A stretch of 64,000 nt of DNA from NCBI GenBank assembly GCA_015680685.1, contig MNCI01003080.1, forward strand, positions 157,396 through 221,395, in the 5' to 3' direction. Under the pieces are notes generated by a model. It was not told the origin of the DNA. It searched no databases and worked only from the letters and a program-made list of their open reading frames with translations. The position numbers and the translations under genes were made by a program. The stretch comes from Gnetum montanum (lineage: Eukaryota; Streptophyta; Gnetopsida; Gnetales; Gnetaceae). Shown in pieces: positions 45,903 through 56,707 of this stretch; the stretch's first letter is position 1, and each line of letters opens with the position of its first letter.

Positions 45903-48805
45903 CGGCCTCAGAAAATACCCCAAGCAGATGGAAGAGAAGGGGGATGGCTGGAGTGGCGGGTGATGGAAGCAAGGGCAATGAAAGCAAGAGTGACAGGTAC
46001 AATGGCAGCAGGATGGGAGATGTAGGTGATGTTGGAGGGATGACAGGCACACCGACTGGAAAGCAGCTAGGGCTGGACAATCTGCTAGGGATAGAGGAGG
46101 GTGCGGCCAGGAGGGCGTTGGGGTACTAGGGGAGAATCTGGTGGGCAGGAGGGAGGCTCAAGGTTCAACGCTTGTAAGTGTGAGGGTAGGATGATGTGCC
46201 TGAAGGTAGGACCGCCGCCAGCAGAAGCAGTCTAGGCGTTGCAGTTGTGCCTGCTTGGCAAGTTCGTTTTAGATGGTGTTTGGCCCAAAATGGATCTCAT
46301 TCGTAGATGGGCCAAGGAGCCTGGGGTTTGGAGGGCCTAACTGTGCATAGCCTTGCCAATGACAGACTGCTCTTTGTTTTTAAATCTGCCATCCACAAAG
46401 AGCAGGTGCTATTGGGGGGCCGTGGTTTTATGGGGCACGAGGTTTGGTGTTGGCACCATGAAGATGTCAATCTCTTTGACCAGGCATCAGTCTAGACCTA
46501 CCCCTTGAGTTCTGGTCAACATGTTTTCTGAAGTCATTGGCTGGATTATTCAGGGAATTCATCAAGTTTGATGCTTTCACAGCATCAATGGATCATCGCT
46601 AGGGTCTGAAGATCAAGTCAATGAAGTGGTTCTGGACATGGATGACAAGGAGGAGCAGATCCAGGTTCACATTGAAAATCTGTTGCCTCCGAAGGCTCTG
46701 ACGAGTGCTGGGGCATGCTCAACCTACAAAAACGGGCATGCTGCGAAGGACTGTCGGGCTACTCAGTAAGGAATCCCATGGGGGCTCAACCATGGTGGAT
46801 AAAAAAGGAAAGGCCATGAAACCGGTTGATTAGGGCCAACAGACAGGAGCCATAACAGGGGGCACCCTGGGGCTGGCCTAAGATGCCCAAGAGGGGTAGA
46901 CGATGCAAGGCCCAACAACAGCTCATCTGGGGATCTGGTGGGGACAACAGATCCAATAGCGTGCTATGCTTTGGAAACTAGTGGGGGCCTGGGGGGTTTC
47001 CGAAGTCAAGTGTCCAAGTGTCTGTGGAGGCAACCCGATCACCAGCATCTGGCAGTTATGGACAGGCAAACTGCCCTGGGAGGTTAAAGCTTTTGGTTGG
47101 CTTGTCAAGCACAAGGCCTTACAGATGCAGGTGATGCTAAGGGCGTAGGGAATAGTGGCGGATGACAGTTGTCCTCTCAGTTAGGCTGAGGTGAAGACAT
47201 TCAATCATTTACTTCACCATTCACGTTTATGGGAGAGGTTTGACAAATAGCTCGGCTCACTCGCCCTACAGGAACTCCTAGGCACTGGCTAGGCACTGGC
47301 TATATTATGGTCTGCTTGGAAAATTCAGAGGGCAATAGGTTCCAAAGTCGTCTAAGATTGTCAGGACCGAGGTCTTTTTATGCATGGAAGCTATGTAGAA
47401 TATGGCATGGGGGCCCATTCACAGACCTACGGTCACGGAATTCACAGGAGATGCTCAACTATGGCCTCTAATAGCTCGGATGGGTTGAGAGGATACGCAT
47501 GGAAGGGGAGCCTGGGTTGTCGACAGAAAGTTTCTTCACAAACTACGAGGGTGACAAAACAAGGTTCCGAGGCAAAAGGATTGCATTGACGAATAGGGTG
47601 CTACACGAGGTTTTGGGGGTGCAGGCAGCAAGGGAAGTTATCCCCCTAGTGGTGCACTCTTAAACGTGTGTGGCTGAGTTTTTTCAGGGTGTGATGTCAT
47701 AGACCAATAGCGGACACATTCGGAAAAATAAGCTACCAAGGGTTTGGCAGGTGCCACGGATCTCTCGTGGATCTTTTTTTTGTCTAACCCGATCCCTGCA
47801 TCCTCGAGTGGGGGTTCACTTCGTTTTTCTTAGGTGTATCCAGCATAATATTCCGGTAAACATTCTGCATTTTCTGTTGTGCTCTTTAAGGTAGAATAGG
47901 CCCGAGTGTCACTCCAGGGTCGTCCTAGTGCTTTGGAGAGCTGGGAGGGCGGATATTCCAGAGCAGCTCAGGCCTACGCCGGTGCTTGTTTACCACAGGA
48001 GGCCTCTGGTCTTGGAGCAGCGGGTGCATGGGCCTAAGGAGCTTGAAGGGATTCACGAGGAGGGATAGATGTCTAGTGCCAATATCGGGGAGGAGGGGCA
48101 CAACAGTGAGCAAGGCAGGGGCCTGCACACATTAATGCGATGCAGGACCTCAAGGCAGCTTGCTGTTCAGCAGCGGAGCAAGCAAGATCTGAGGAAAGGG
48201 TGGTCTGGGAATTTCACTGGGAGGCAATGCAAGCATCAATTCAAGTGCAGGCAAACGCACAGAGGCTCAAGGATCTGCAACCTATGGAAGACCTATTGAA
48301 GCAGCACATGGCTAAATATGCTCGGATTGTCAAGCTGCATAAACTGAGACACGTGAGCTACAAGGTTCCACGGTGAAGTGAGGCATAGCCAGGTGTGGCT
48401 AGAACAACTGGACAGAATGAGCAAGCTCACTTCCAGGCAAGAAGGAAGGCGACTTTAGGGGCATCTGCAGCCGAGACGTTGAGAATTGCAGGATCCACGA
48501 CGTAACCCGGGCGAAGAAATGCTAAGATGGGCACCCTGGCCATCTACTAGGGGTTTTTGTGGAGAGGGTTGTTGTGGAGGGTTGGGTCGGTAGAGCTTGA
48601 GTGGGTTTCAACCCTACCATGTGGCAGGGTTTGATTTTTGGGGGTGTGGGGTGGGGGTCTATAGCCGGCCAAGGAGCTCCAATGTTTTCTTACGAGTGAC
48701 AGCCATGCATGCACTACTGCCTGCACTACTGCCTTTGTACATTATTTTTATTTTTTATTTTTTTGTCATGATTAATATAGCTGGACTTTTGCTTAAAAAA
48801 ACCTT
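45903..48805 (+). mobile_element. LINE-derived insertion with internal deletion
   Basis: 2,903 bp flanked by the 10-bp target duplication AACTAATTTT (45893-45902 and 48806-48815). The empty site is present in the right duplicate at 56141-56150 (AACTCATTTT). The right end has a short A-rich tail. Plus strand: a DUF4283-like ORF1 domain is visible over about 46290-46590 (LTVHSLANDRLLFVFKS, WCWHHEDVN, LPLEFWS..FLKSLA). A degenerate zinc knuckle (CSTYKNGHAAKDC) lies near 46720, and a zf-RVT-like block (LPWEVKAFGWLVKHKALQMQ) at about 47065-47135. Endonuclease and reverse transcriptase are missing between these, so ORF2 is internally deleted. It is GC-richer than the host DNA. Confidence 0.78.
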
Positions 48806-49180
48806 AACTAATTTTTTGAATCTTTTCTAAAAAGATTTACCATTTTTAATTCTAAATCTTTTCATTGTTTATCAATTATAAATTTCAAACAAATGAACAA
48901 GTATTTGAATTATCTCAATGTTAATTGGAAAACACACTTGTGTTGGATTTTATTTCCCAGCCCATCCTTGATTTTGAACTAATTCTTTACAATATCATAG
49001 CACATCTATAAACAGATTAGGTATCATCTTATCCATGATCATCACAAACAAACAAGATTTCTATAGGCTTATATCAGATCCTTAATGTAAGGCTACCACT
49101 TTTGTTGCATGCTTGGACTATCCAAGAAAAAACACATATCAATAATCCTCTGAAAGAAATGGCCTCTACGGATACCCATA

Positions 49181-50006
49181 TGATGAGTGGCGAGGTATCT
49201 CTACACTCAACCATACGAATACCAGCGGTCACGCACGATCCGGTCGAACTCCGCAGATGAACTAGTTGTGATATCTAGATAGTTACCCATTGATCACAAT
49301 TCGTTGTCTTCTCACCTGGACTAGTATTTGCTCTGTCATGTATGGTTTAGTCCAGAGTGAGGTGTATGATGTGGTCCTAAACTAGTGCTACTCCTAGAGG
49401 CAATGGAAAATAACTTTAATTAAGCTAAGAGGGAAAGGGTGAAGTGAGTCTAAGCTAGCCTAAGTACGATGAGCATCTATCCCTTAATCATCCGTACACA
49501 TCTTGGACCTCGTGTACTACCACTAGGATTATCAAGTGCATGTCCTAGGTACAGTACTGGGATATCAAGTAGTTACACTTAAATGCTCATGATTAAGTCG
49601 TACTCATTCCACGTTTAATAACAAGGATAGGAGAGGAAGGTGAAAAGAGATTAAGTAAGAAAGCAATAAATAATAGTTAAACTAAGTGAATGCTGCAATG
49701 ATGAAGTAATCTTGATCTTTATTGCCAGTCATGTGTGCGTGTCCAAGTACGTCACACTCAAATAAAGGTTCCGTACAATTACAATCATCACACTACGGGC
49801 ATGCACTAAGGAAAGGGTTGAGAGAAATTGAAACTGACAAAAAGACCCTACTCTAACACTAACTTCCTATGACTTTCCTGTGTGCCCAATTGTGTATTTA
49901 TAGGCTCACATAGGAACCACGATATCGTGTACCCAATATTGAGGGTTTGATATGGTTAACAAGGGTCCAATATCAAGGGTCCGATCTGACAAACCACAAT
50001 TCATCA
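49181..50006 (-). mobile_element. Solo LTR F, GATATC family
   Basis: 826 bp, minus orientation. It starts TGATGAGTGGCGAGG and ends CACAATTCATCA. The target duplication CCATA (49176-49180 and 50007-50011) is perfect. The right duplicate (about 56510) shows the site without the insertion, so it arrived after the segmental duplication. Confidence 0.93.
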
Positions 50007-50272
50007 CCATACAAAGGTAGGAACAAAATAAATTGAATATGTCATTCATGGTTGGCCTTAAATAAACATGGAGCTTAACTTGTCTTAAACTAAAAAAAAA
50101 AGATTATATTTGTAAAATAAGATTGGTATTGAGTACACAACCAGATTACGACAACGTATATAACTCAGTGTGGGAACAGGCAAAATTGTCAATGAAAAGA
50201 GCTTCTCAAACAGCCTGAACGTACATCAAAGTTTGAAGCTACACAATTTCAAAACAACCAACTTCAAAAATT

Positions 50273-50328
50273 GAGTCACATCTCTTTTCGGAACTCTGTA
50301 TTCAGAGTTCAGAAAAGAGATGTGACTC
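50273..50328. repeat. Near-perfect 26-bp hairpin
   Basis: The arms 50273-50298 and 50303-50328 are reverse complements except for one position, around a TATT loop. The hairpin sits 3 bp past the stop codon of the fibrillarin exon 7 copy, in about 115 bp that the right duplicate lacks. It could be a foldback element or an inverted duplication. Confidence 0.8.
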
Positions 50329-50331
50329 ATT

Positions 50332-50698
50332 TCAACTGGCCTCGTCAACCTTATGTTTCTTAGGCATTCTGTAACCCCCAACAACACAGGCATGATCCCT
50401 TTCAAATGGCTCCAATGTCACTTGCTCAACCGGTTTAAACTGCTCCTTCTGCAGTTTCTTTACCTCCGGAGCAAACACTGCCTCTGCTGGTACAGTGGAA
50501 TCAATACATTTGGCCTAAACAAACATAGCAGAATCAATACAGTTGTCCTAAAACAAACATACAGAACAGTTAGTTGAATAATTTCACCTCAGGTAGCATA
50601 GCATTGAAATAGTAAAACATATCTCCCTTCATAGATATTACAAAATGACCTCCGTTGTTCTTCAGAAAGTAGTGAGCATTTAAGGCAACAATTCGAGC
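50332..50698 (-). pseudogene. Truncated fibrillarin copy, exons 6 and 7
   Basis: Exon 7 equivalent (50514 down to 50332, 183 nt) is fully open: [20 protein letters not shown] through [15 protein letters not shown] and a stop. Exon 6 equivalent (50698 down to 50627) encodes [20 protein letters not shown] with one extra Asn codon. The splice donor after exon 6 (GTATG in the right copy) is deleted, so exon 6 cannot join exon 7 normally. Exons 1-5 are absent because the duplication breaks off at 51553. It is not a working gene, though little damage has accumulated in exon 7. Confidence 0.9.
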
Positions 50699-50908
50699 CT
50701 GTGACAAGTAAGTAAATTAAACTCTTTCAGCCTTATAATGTCCCCATAAATCATAAATTAACTATAGCCTACATAAAATGACAATGATGAATTGTTCTAC
50801 ATGAGAACCATTTTTTAAGTGTTCTGCTATGAACATAGGACAGAGTAACATTCAATACATTATATCATGAAACCATGTAAATTACGTAAACAACATAAAA
50901 TATACCAT

Positions 50909-50982
50909 GGCATCAGACACTCGATTGGCATCATCCAATCATGATGTCGTGAAGGGGAATCCGAGTAAATTCATCCTTTGCC
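50909..50982 (-). ncRNA. Box C/D snoRNA-like gene, duplicate copy
   Basis: 74 nt, near-identical to the intronic snoRNA at 57256-57329. Visible on the minus strand are the terminal stem GGCA/TGCC, box C-like AGGATGA, a guide segment TCGGATTCCCCTT, C'-like GATGATG and box D CTGA. It lies in the intron position of a truncated fibrillarin copy, so it depends on another transcript for expression. Boxes and stem are conserved although the host is broken. Confidence 0.6.
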
Positions 50983-51519
50983 AGGCAACCACTTTCATTA
51001 GATAATTATGCAAAGATGTATTAAAAGCAAATTACAGACAACGCTGGACAATAAAGAACGACAAAACTTTGACTAATAAAAATTAGCCTTCAACAGAGAG
51101 CATTTTAGAGCATCAGAAATTCGGGTGACGTCACCCATAATGTCCGACAGATGCACTCTTCTTCCTTTGCTAGTTGACATTTCAAATATAAACTTAATAT
51201 CAGAAAAACTACTACCAAAAGCAAAAGGCAAGCATTTATAAATATACCAACAAGGAAGATGCTTTCAAAACTGTACCGTAAAAATTTATAACAGACATTC
51301 AAATTCCAGTTTATGTTGTCCAAATAAAGGCATTAAGTGCAAGATATAGAAATAACCACACCCCTAAGCAACATTAACCGCTGAAACTTTACGATAGCTG
51401 AAGTCTCAAACCTCACTTTGAAACAATATCAACTTTGAATAAATATTAACGTGGCAAAAACTGTAAAAATAATGTTGAGCATGCTTAATAACCATAAATA
51501 AACAATAAACAAAACACTC

Positions 51520-51553
51520 TGAGCCTCAGAAGCTTGAATGGCATCATCTGTCA
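51520..51553 (-). pseudogene. Truncated second snoRNA copy
   Basis: Only the 3' half of the second intronic snoRNA (box D CTGA and the C'-like GATGATG) remains; the segmental duplication breaks off immediately after it. Confidence 0.7.
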
Positions 51554-51784
51554 ACTTCTGGTCAGGTTGCTTTAAATTCCAAACCATGAAATTGCCATTT
51601 GCGTTACCGCCGTCATCTCATAGGAGGCAAAAAAGCAAGTCATATGATGAAAAAGATCAGTGTAAGTTCTTGATTTTCACGTTTCCTTATCATTGAATTA
51701 AGCCGTCTTATTAAGCCCTATGATGTTTGGTTATGTCAAAACTTTTATCACTAAGCTAACTCTTCATTATTTAAATGTTATTAG

Positions 51785-54284
51785 GGATTTATAAACCAAT
51801 TGGCCCTTGGAAGGTAAACCATTTATTCATAGAATTCCACAACCTGATTATGTGTTCACATTGAAGGAATTGCAAGAAGCCACAGGCAACTTCCACGATG
51901 ATAACCTCATTGGAAAAGGAGGATTTGGTTGAGTGTATCGGGGAATTCTAAAATGTGGAAAGGTATGCACTGATTGCAGCATTTTATTATAACTAAGAAT
52001 GTTCGAAGTTAAAATTATTATCTAATGCAATTCATCACCATCATCATCCTAGCCTTGTCCTAGAGTCCACAATAAAAGGTCTTTTTTACTGTCTCTATCA
52101 AAAGCTACAGCTTCATCTATTTCCATATTATTGTATGAATTTATGAATAATTAATTTCAAATTTTTATATATATATATTCATTTTAAGAAGTTTTTGCAA
52201 ACATAGATGGGTGTCCCGTGGCCTGAAATTTATAATTTCATAAACAGCAGCTTCACTCTCCTCACGAACAGCATCTTCTTTTATATGGATTGGCTTGTTT
52301 GTATACTTCAGCCAATAAATTTTCAAGTGTTAATCTTTTAGCAGACCCTGAAGTGAACCATTTTATGCAGGCTGCTGCTATCAAACAAATGGATTCTCTA
52401 TCATTGGTGCACAGGGAGAAGAGGAATTCAGAGTAGAAGTGAATCTTTTGAGCAAGCTTAACCATCCAAACTTGGTCCGATTGACTGGTTACTGAGCAGA
52501 TAGAAACCAACGGTTGCTTGTTTATGAGTACATGAAAAATGGGAATTTACAAGATCACCTGCATGGGAAGCAACAGCAAACCCACCTGGTAAAACATTTC
52601 ATGTTTTCAGGGTTTTGATCAATTTTCCGAGATCCCTGAGCCTCTGCATGATAACCCTTTTTTAGCAGTTTTCAAATTACTTACCGTCCAAATCTTGAAC
52701 AGGTATTCTTAGAATGAGTATGGATTGGCACTTACGACTGAAAATTGCATTAGGGGCAGCTAAAGGCGTTGCTTATTTGCATTCTGGTCCAACAACAAAT
52801 ACTCCCATCATTCACAGAGACTTCAAATCTACCAACATTCTTCTTGATTCTAATTTTGAACCTAGGGTAGGTTTAATATTTTTCTTTTGAATCATGAATT
52901 CAATATCATAATGGCCTATGCTATATTAAACTAACCATATTTCTTTTAGGATCAGTTGACCAACCATTTTTCAAAATGTTCTTGCTCTTATATGACAGTT
53001 ATTTCGTTTGTCTAGATCTCAGATTTTGGCCTTGCTAAACTTGTGCCCTACGGCTATGAAGCATCAGTCAGCACCAGAGTTCTTGGGACATTTGGTTACT
53101 TTGATCCCAAGTATACAGCGGTAAGTACTTAGATTTATTCAGACATTGTCAGTTCTATCTTCACATTAGTTGAATAGTGGGTCAATACTAATGCAATTCA
53201 ATGAGTTATACTCTGTTTTCTAAAGCTACATGTGATTTATGTCTTATGATTTGTTGCATATTAATGGGCAGACAGGGAAGCTGACGCTTCAAAGCGATGT
53301 TTATGCATTTGGTGTTGTACTGCTTGAACTATTAACTGGACGTAGGCCTGTTGACTTGAGCCAGTGTTTGCCACAACAGAACCTTGTTTCTCAGGTACAG
53401 TAAATTTTCATTCTTGGAAATATTCTCTATCCATGAATTCCTTGGAATGTTCATCATTTTTACAGTAGTTAAGACTTCTTATATAGACAAGTGTAGTATA
53501 GGGGGCTTTCATTTGAAATGATGGTAAAGTGCTCGATTCTTTTTGTTTATCTTGCCCGGGGTGATGACCCTTTCACAAGATCATTTAGTATCAAGGTATG
53601 GTTGAGGTGTACTATCAACAAAAAATTTGAACACTTGATACCCCTGAGCATAAGAGGGTACTTGTACATGTATATGCATGAATCATCAAAGAAATGCATG
53701 TATGCCTACACTTTAATTCCTACTTCCTAGTACAGCAGTAGATAACTCATCTGAACCAGTATAAAACGAATTCTACTTTTCCATGCAGAGTGGCTATTTA
53801 GAACGTTGCTTCTATGGTGTTTATTTTACTGGTTTGCTATCAATGGTACTGCCATTCCTCTCTGCTGGTCTCCCTAGGCTGTAATTGTCCTGTGTCACTT
53901 TTGTATGTTGGATTTGTCTACCAATGCAAATGTGGATGCAAATGGCAAATGCTAAATAGTGTATCATTAATAGCTGGTTGTTATCATTTAGATTATCAAG
54001 GTGAGGTAAATTTTTGTTCTTCATTGTGATACAAAATTTTACAGGTGAGATCCAAGTTAAAAGACAAGAAAAAGCTGAGGAAAATTATAGACCCTGAAGT
54101 GAATAAAGACTCCTACTGCATGAAGTCAGTATGCATGCTAGCAAATCTGGCTTATAGATCTGTCAGAAAGGAAGCCAACCGGAGACCCTCCATTGCTGAA
54201 TGTGTCAAAGAACTTGAACATATCTGTGTAATAAACAAGAAAGTGGTCAATTCTGAAGTCATTTCTCTTTGCTATCATTTTTAA
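51785..54284 (+). pseudogene. PBL28-like receptor-like cytoplasmic kinase, disabled
   Basis: Six plus-strand exons with GT-AG borders: 51785-51962, 52371-52588, 52703-52866, 53016-53120, 53272-53394, 54045-54284. Features in order are IYKPIGPWK, YVFTLKELQEATGNF, the Gly-rich loop IGKGGFG, AIK, NHPNLVRLTGY, LLVYEYMKNGNL, the catalytic loop [55 protein letters not shown], and the C-terminal RRPSIAECVKELEHI. The order and wording fit the Arabidopsis PBL28 (At1g24030) type. Lesions are a frameshift near 51830, a stop replacing Arg in the Gly-loop (51930-51932), a frameshift near 52402 and a stop replacing Cys (52493-52495). Active-site residues survive. The N-terminus is missing. It lies between the two fibrillarin duplicates. 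Confidence 0.88.
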
Positions 54285-55049
54285 AAGCTCTGGCTACAGT
54301 AGCAATGAGCATGTTATAGGAATCTCTGGAGAAGACATCTCAACTGAAGTTGTGAAGAATTGTTATCATAAAAAAGATTTTTCCATCAACATGGTTCAGT
54401 CAGACATCTTATCATACTGCTCATACGGTGGTGTCAATGCATCCCTATTGTTGACACCATGAAAGCAAACCATTTGCTGTAGGACAGTCGTAAAAATTAA
54501 TTATGATTTTGTTATATATATGCTTGGAAGAGTTTAGGCTTTTGCTCACTCACTAATCCTCCTAAAACCCCCATCATACTAATACCCCCTCTTAGTAGGA
54601 TGCGCATTGAGGCTATGAGTGATGATCTTTTTTATATGGTTGTGTATGTGCAATTAATTTGTACTTGAGAATCTACCAAATCTGTTATGGTTGGAATGCT
54701 AAATACTGAATAGCTGAACACAAGGGTTTTCATTATCAAATCACTGTTTATTCCCATGCCTAGACTTTGATGTCAAGCTGGATCCTTCAACATTGGGCCA
54801 GCCTTTCAAATGTATACATGACTAGTTAAGCTAAAGTAAGCAGCAGTTAATATGGTAATCACCTCTATGGTAATCACCTATAGTAATTAAGTCAAAATTT
54901 CAATGAATTAACCATATAAGAAACAAAATCCTATGAACCAAAGGGGTTTAACTAATTTTAATGTTAGCAAATATGTTAATGTATATTCTTATCCATCCTT
55001 ATCATGTCCTCTAGTTAGCTAATTATGACATCAAATATGAAATGCCCAG
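54285..55049. other. 3' flank of the kinase relic, no gene recognised
   Basis: Ordinary intergenic sequence with no domain, RNA gene or repeat end recognised. It ends where the right duplicate begins. Confidence 0.5.
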
Positions 55050-55467
55050 AAAAGCATTGGTATTTAAATTTGCTACAACCTCACAGCACTACCTAAATGA
55101 CATGTTGAAGATTTTACAAGAACATATTTAAAAAATTTATTTTTACTTTTTAAATCCTATAAGACATTTGAAGTTGGTTTTAGATATAATATAAGACATT
55201 TGAAGTTGGTTTTAGATATAATAAAGCATTTCCATTTTTACATTTCTAAAATTCAAACTCACAAGCAAGCAATGACAACCAATCACGGAAGTATTTAAAA
55301 TGTAGCTAATATGATTCAATTTCCAAACCGATTCATTTTCAAAGTTACTTTTTATATTAACGATGGCCTTGTAATCTGTTGTTAATTTATTTTGTTGCCT
55401 TGTAATCTGTTGTTAAATTATCCAACTTATCCAAGGAAGATCCTTTGTATCCAGAAAGCAGTCACAA

Positions 55468-55544
55468 CAGCATGTGGTCTAGTGGTAAAATAGCACCCTG
55501 CCACGGTACAGAGCAGGGTTTGGGTTTGATTTTCGGTTGGTGCA
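55468..55544 (+). pseudogene. Decayed tRNA-Gly gene, right copy
   Basis: The anticodon stem-loop CCCTGCCACGG is intact (anticodon GCC) and the D-arm nearly so (TGGTCTAGTGGTAAAATAG). The T-arm is disrupted by several inserted bases (GAGCAGGGTTTGGGTTTGATT) and the 5' acceptor strand is damaged. It is paralogous to 45135-45205. Confidence 0.75.
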
Positions 55545-56707
55545 TATTTCAGCAAAAATTCACCTGGCTTCGGCTGGGCAAAGTTGAAAGTGTTTCATCT
55601 TCACTTTACAAAGACTAATGAATTCCCATAATTGTTTTGTCCATTTCATCACATTTGTTATACCTCCGAAAAGTCATCCTCCGTCTCACAACGCTTACAA
55701 ACTAAAACTGAAAACAATTATACCATGACTACGAATACCTTCATCAGAGCAAAATATATAAGAGAGAAAAATATCTGAAAAAGGAATCCATCCTAAAAAC
55801 AACCAGGATGGGGCGGAGCCAAAGAAAACCATCCTGTATTTTATTGTGTTATGATATTTACATTTATCAAATCAGGTAATATCTGAACTTTATTTAGATT
55901 AATCAAATAAGGTATCAAATCAGGTAATATCTGAAATTTATTTAGATTAATCAAATGAGGTATCAGAAAGGGATTGAGTAATGGTATGATTTAAGTAATG
56001 GTATGATGTTGGGTTTAAACGCCGACAAATTAGATTTCTTTGTTTTTGAAAACCATACCGTCCAAATTAGCTTTCACAAATCTTCTCATACCTACATGAA
56101 TGACTTAACTGAAATTTTTTCTCTAAACATATCAAAACTGAACTCATTTTCTAAATCTTTTCTTAAAAAAATAAACATTGTTAGTTCTAAATCTTTTCAT
56201 TGTTTCTCAATTATAAATTTGAAACAAATGAAAAAAGTATTTGAATTATCTCAATGTTAATAGGCTAACACACCTATGTGTTGGATTTTATTTCCCTGCC
56301 CATCCTTGATCCTGAACTAATTCTTTACAGTATCATAGCACGTCTATAAACAGATTAGGTATTAGATTATCCATGATCATCACAAACAAGATTTCTGTAG
56401 GTTTATATCAGATCCTTAAAGTAAGGCTACCAGTTTTGTTGCATGCTTGGATTATCCAAGAAAGAAAGCATATCAATAATCCTGTGAAAGAAATGGCCGC
56501 TACCGATACAAATACAAGGGTAAGGACAAAGTAAATTGAATACGTGCCATTAATCGTTCACCTTAAACAAACATAGAGCTTAACTTGTCTTAAACTAAAA
56601 AAAGATTATATTAGTAAAATAAGATTGGTATTGAGTACACAACTAAATTAAAGACGACGCATATAACTCAATGTGGAACAGGCAAAATTGTCAATGAAAA
56701 GAGGTTC

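Larger units (their letters stand above)
44761..51553. repeat. Left copy of segmental duplication (fibrillarin 3' half)
   Basis: Collinear with 55050-57897. It starts at GTATTTAAATTTGCTACAAC, runs through the tRNA-Gly relic, the CATCAGAGCAAAATATAT block, fibrillarin exons 7 and 6, and the first intronic snoRNA, and breaks off inside the second snoRNA (GGCATCATCTGTC). Two later insertions, 45903-48805 and 49181-50006, expand it from about 3.05 kb to 6.8 kb. Confidence 0.88.

Noticed and set aside
47380-48376. Frames of 60-80 codons in the right half of the LINE-derived insertion
   Set aside because: Short, overlapping and without domains; they are likely decayed ORF2 tail and 3' untranslated sequence.
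51110-51323. 72-codon minus-strand frame (and its 89-codon counterpart at 57451-57720) as a gene
   Set aside because: Both lie wholly inside fibrillarin intron 5 and its duplicate, and the frame is not bounded by splice signals.
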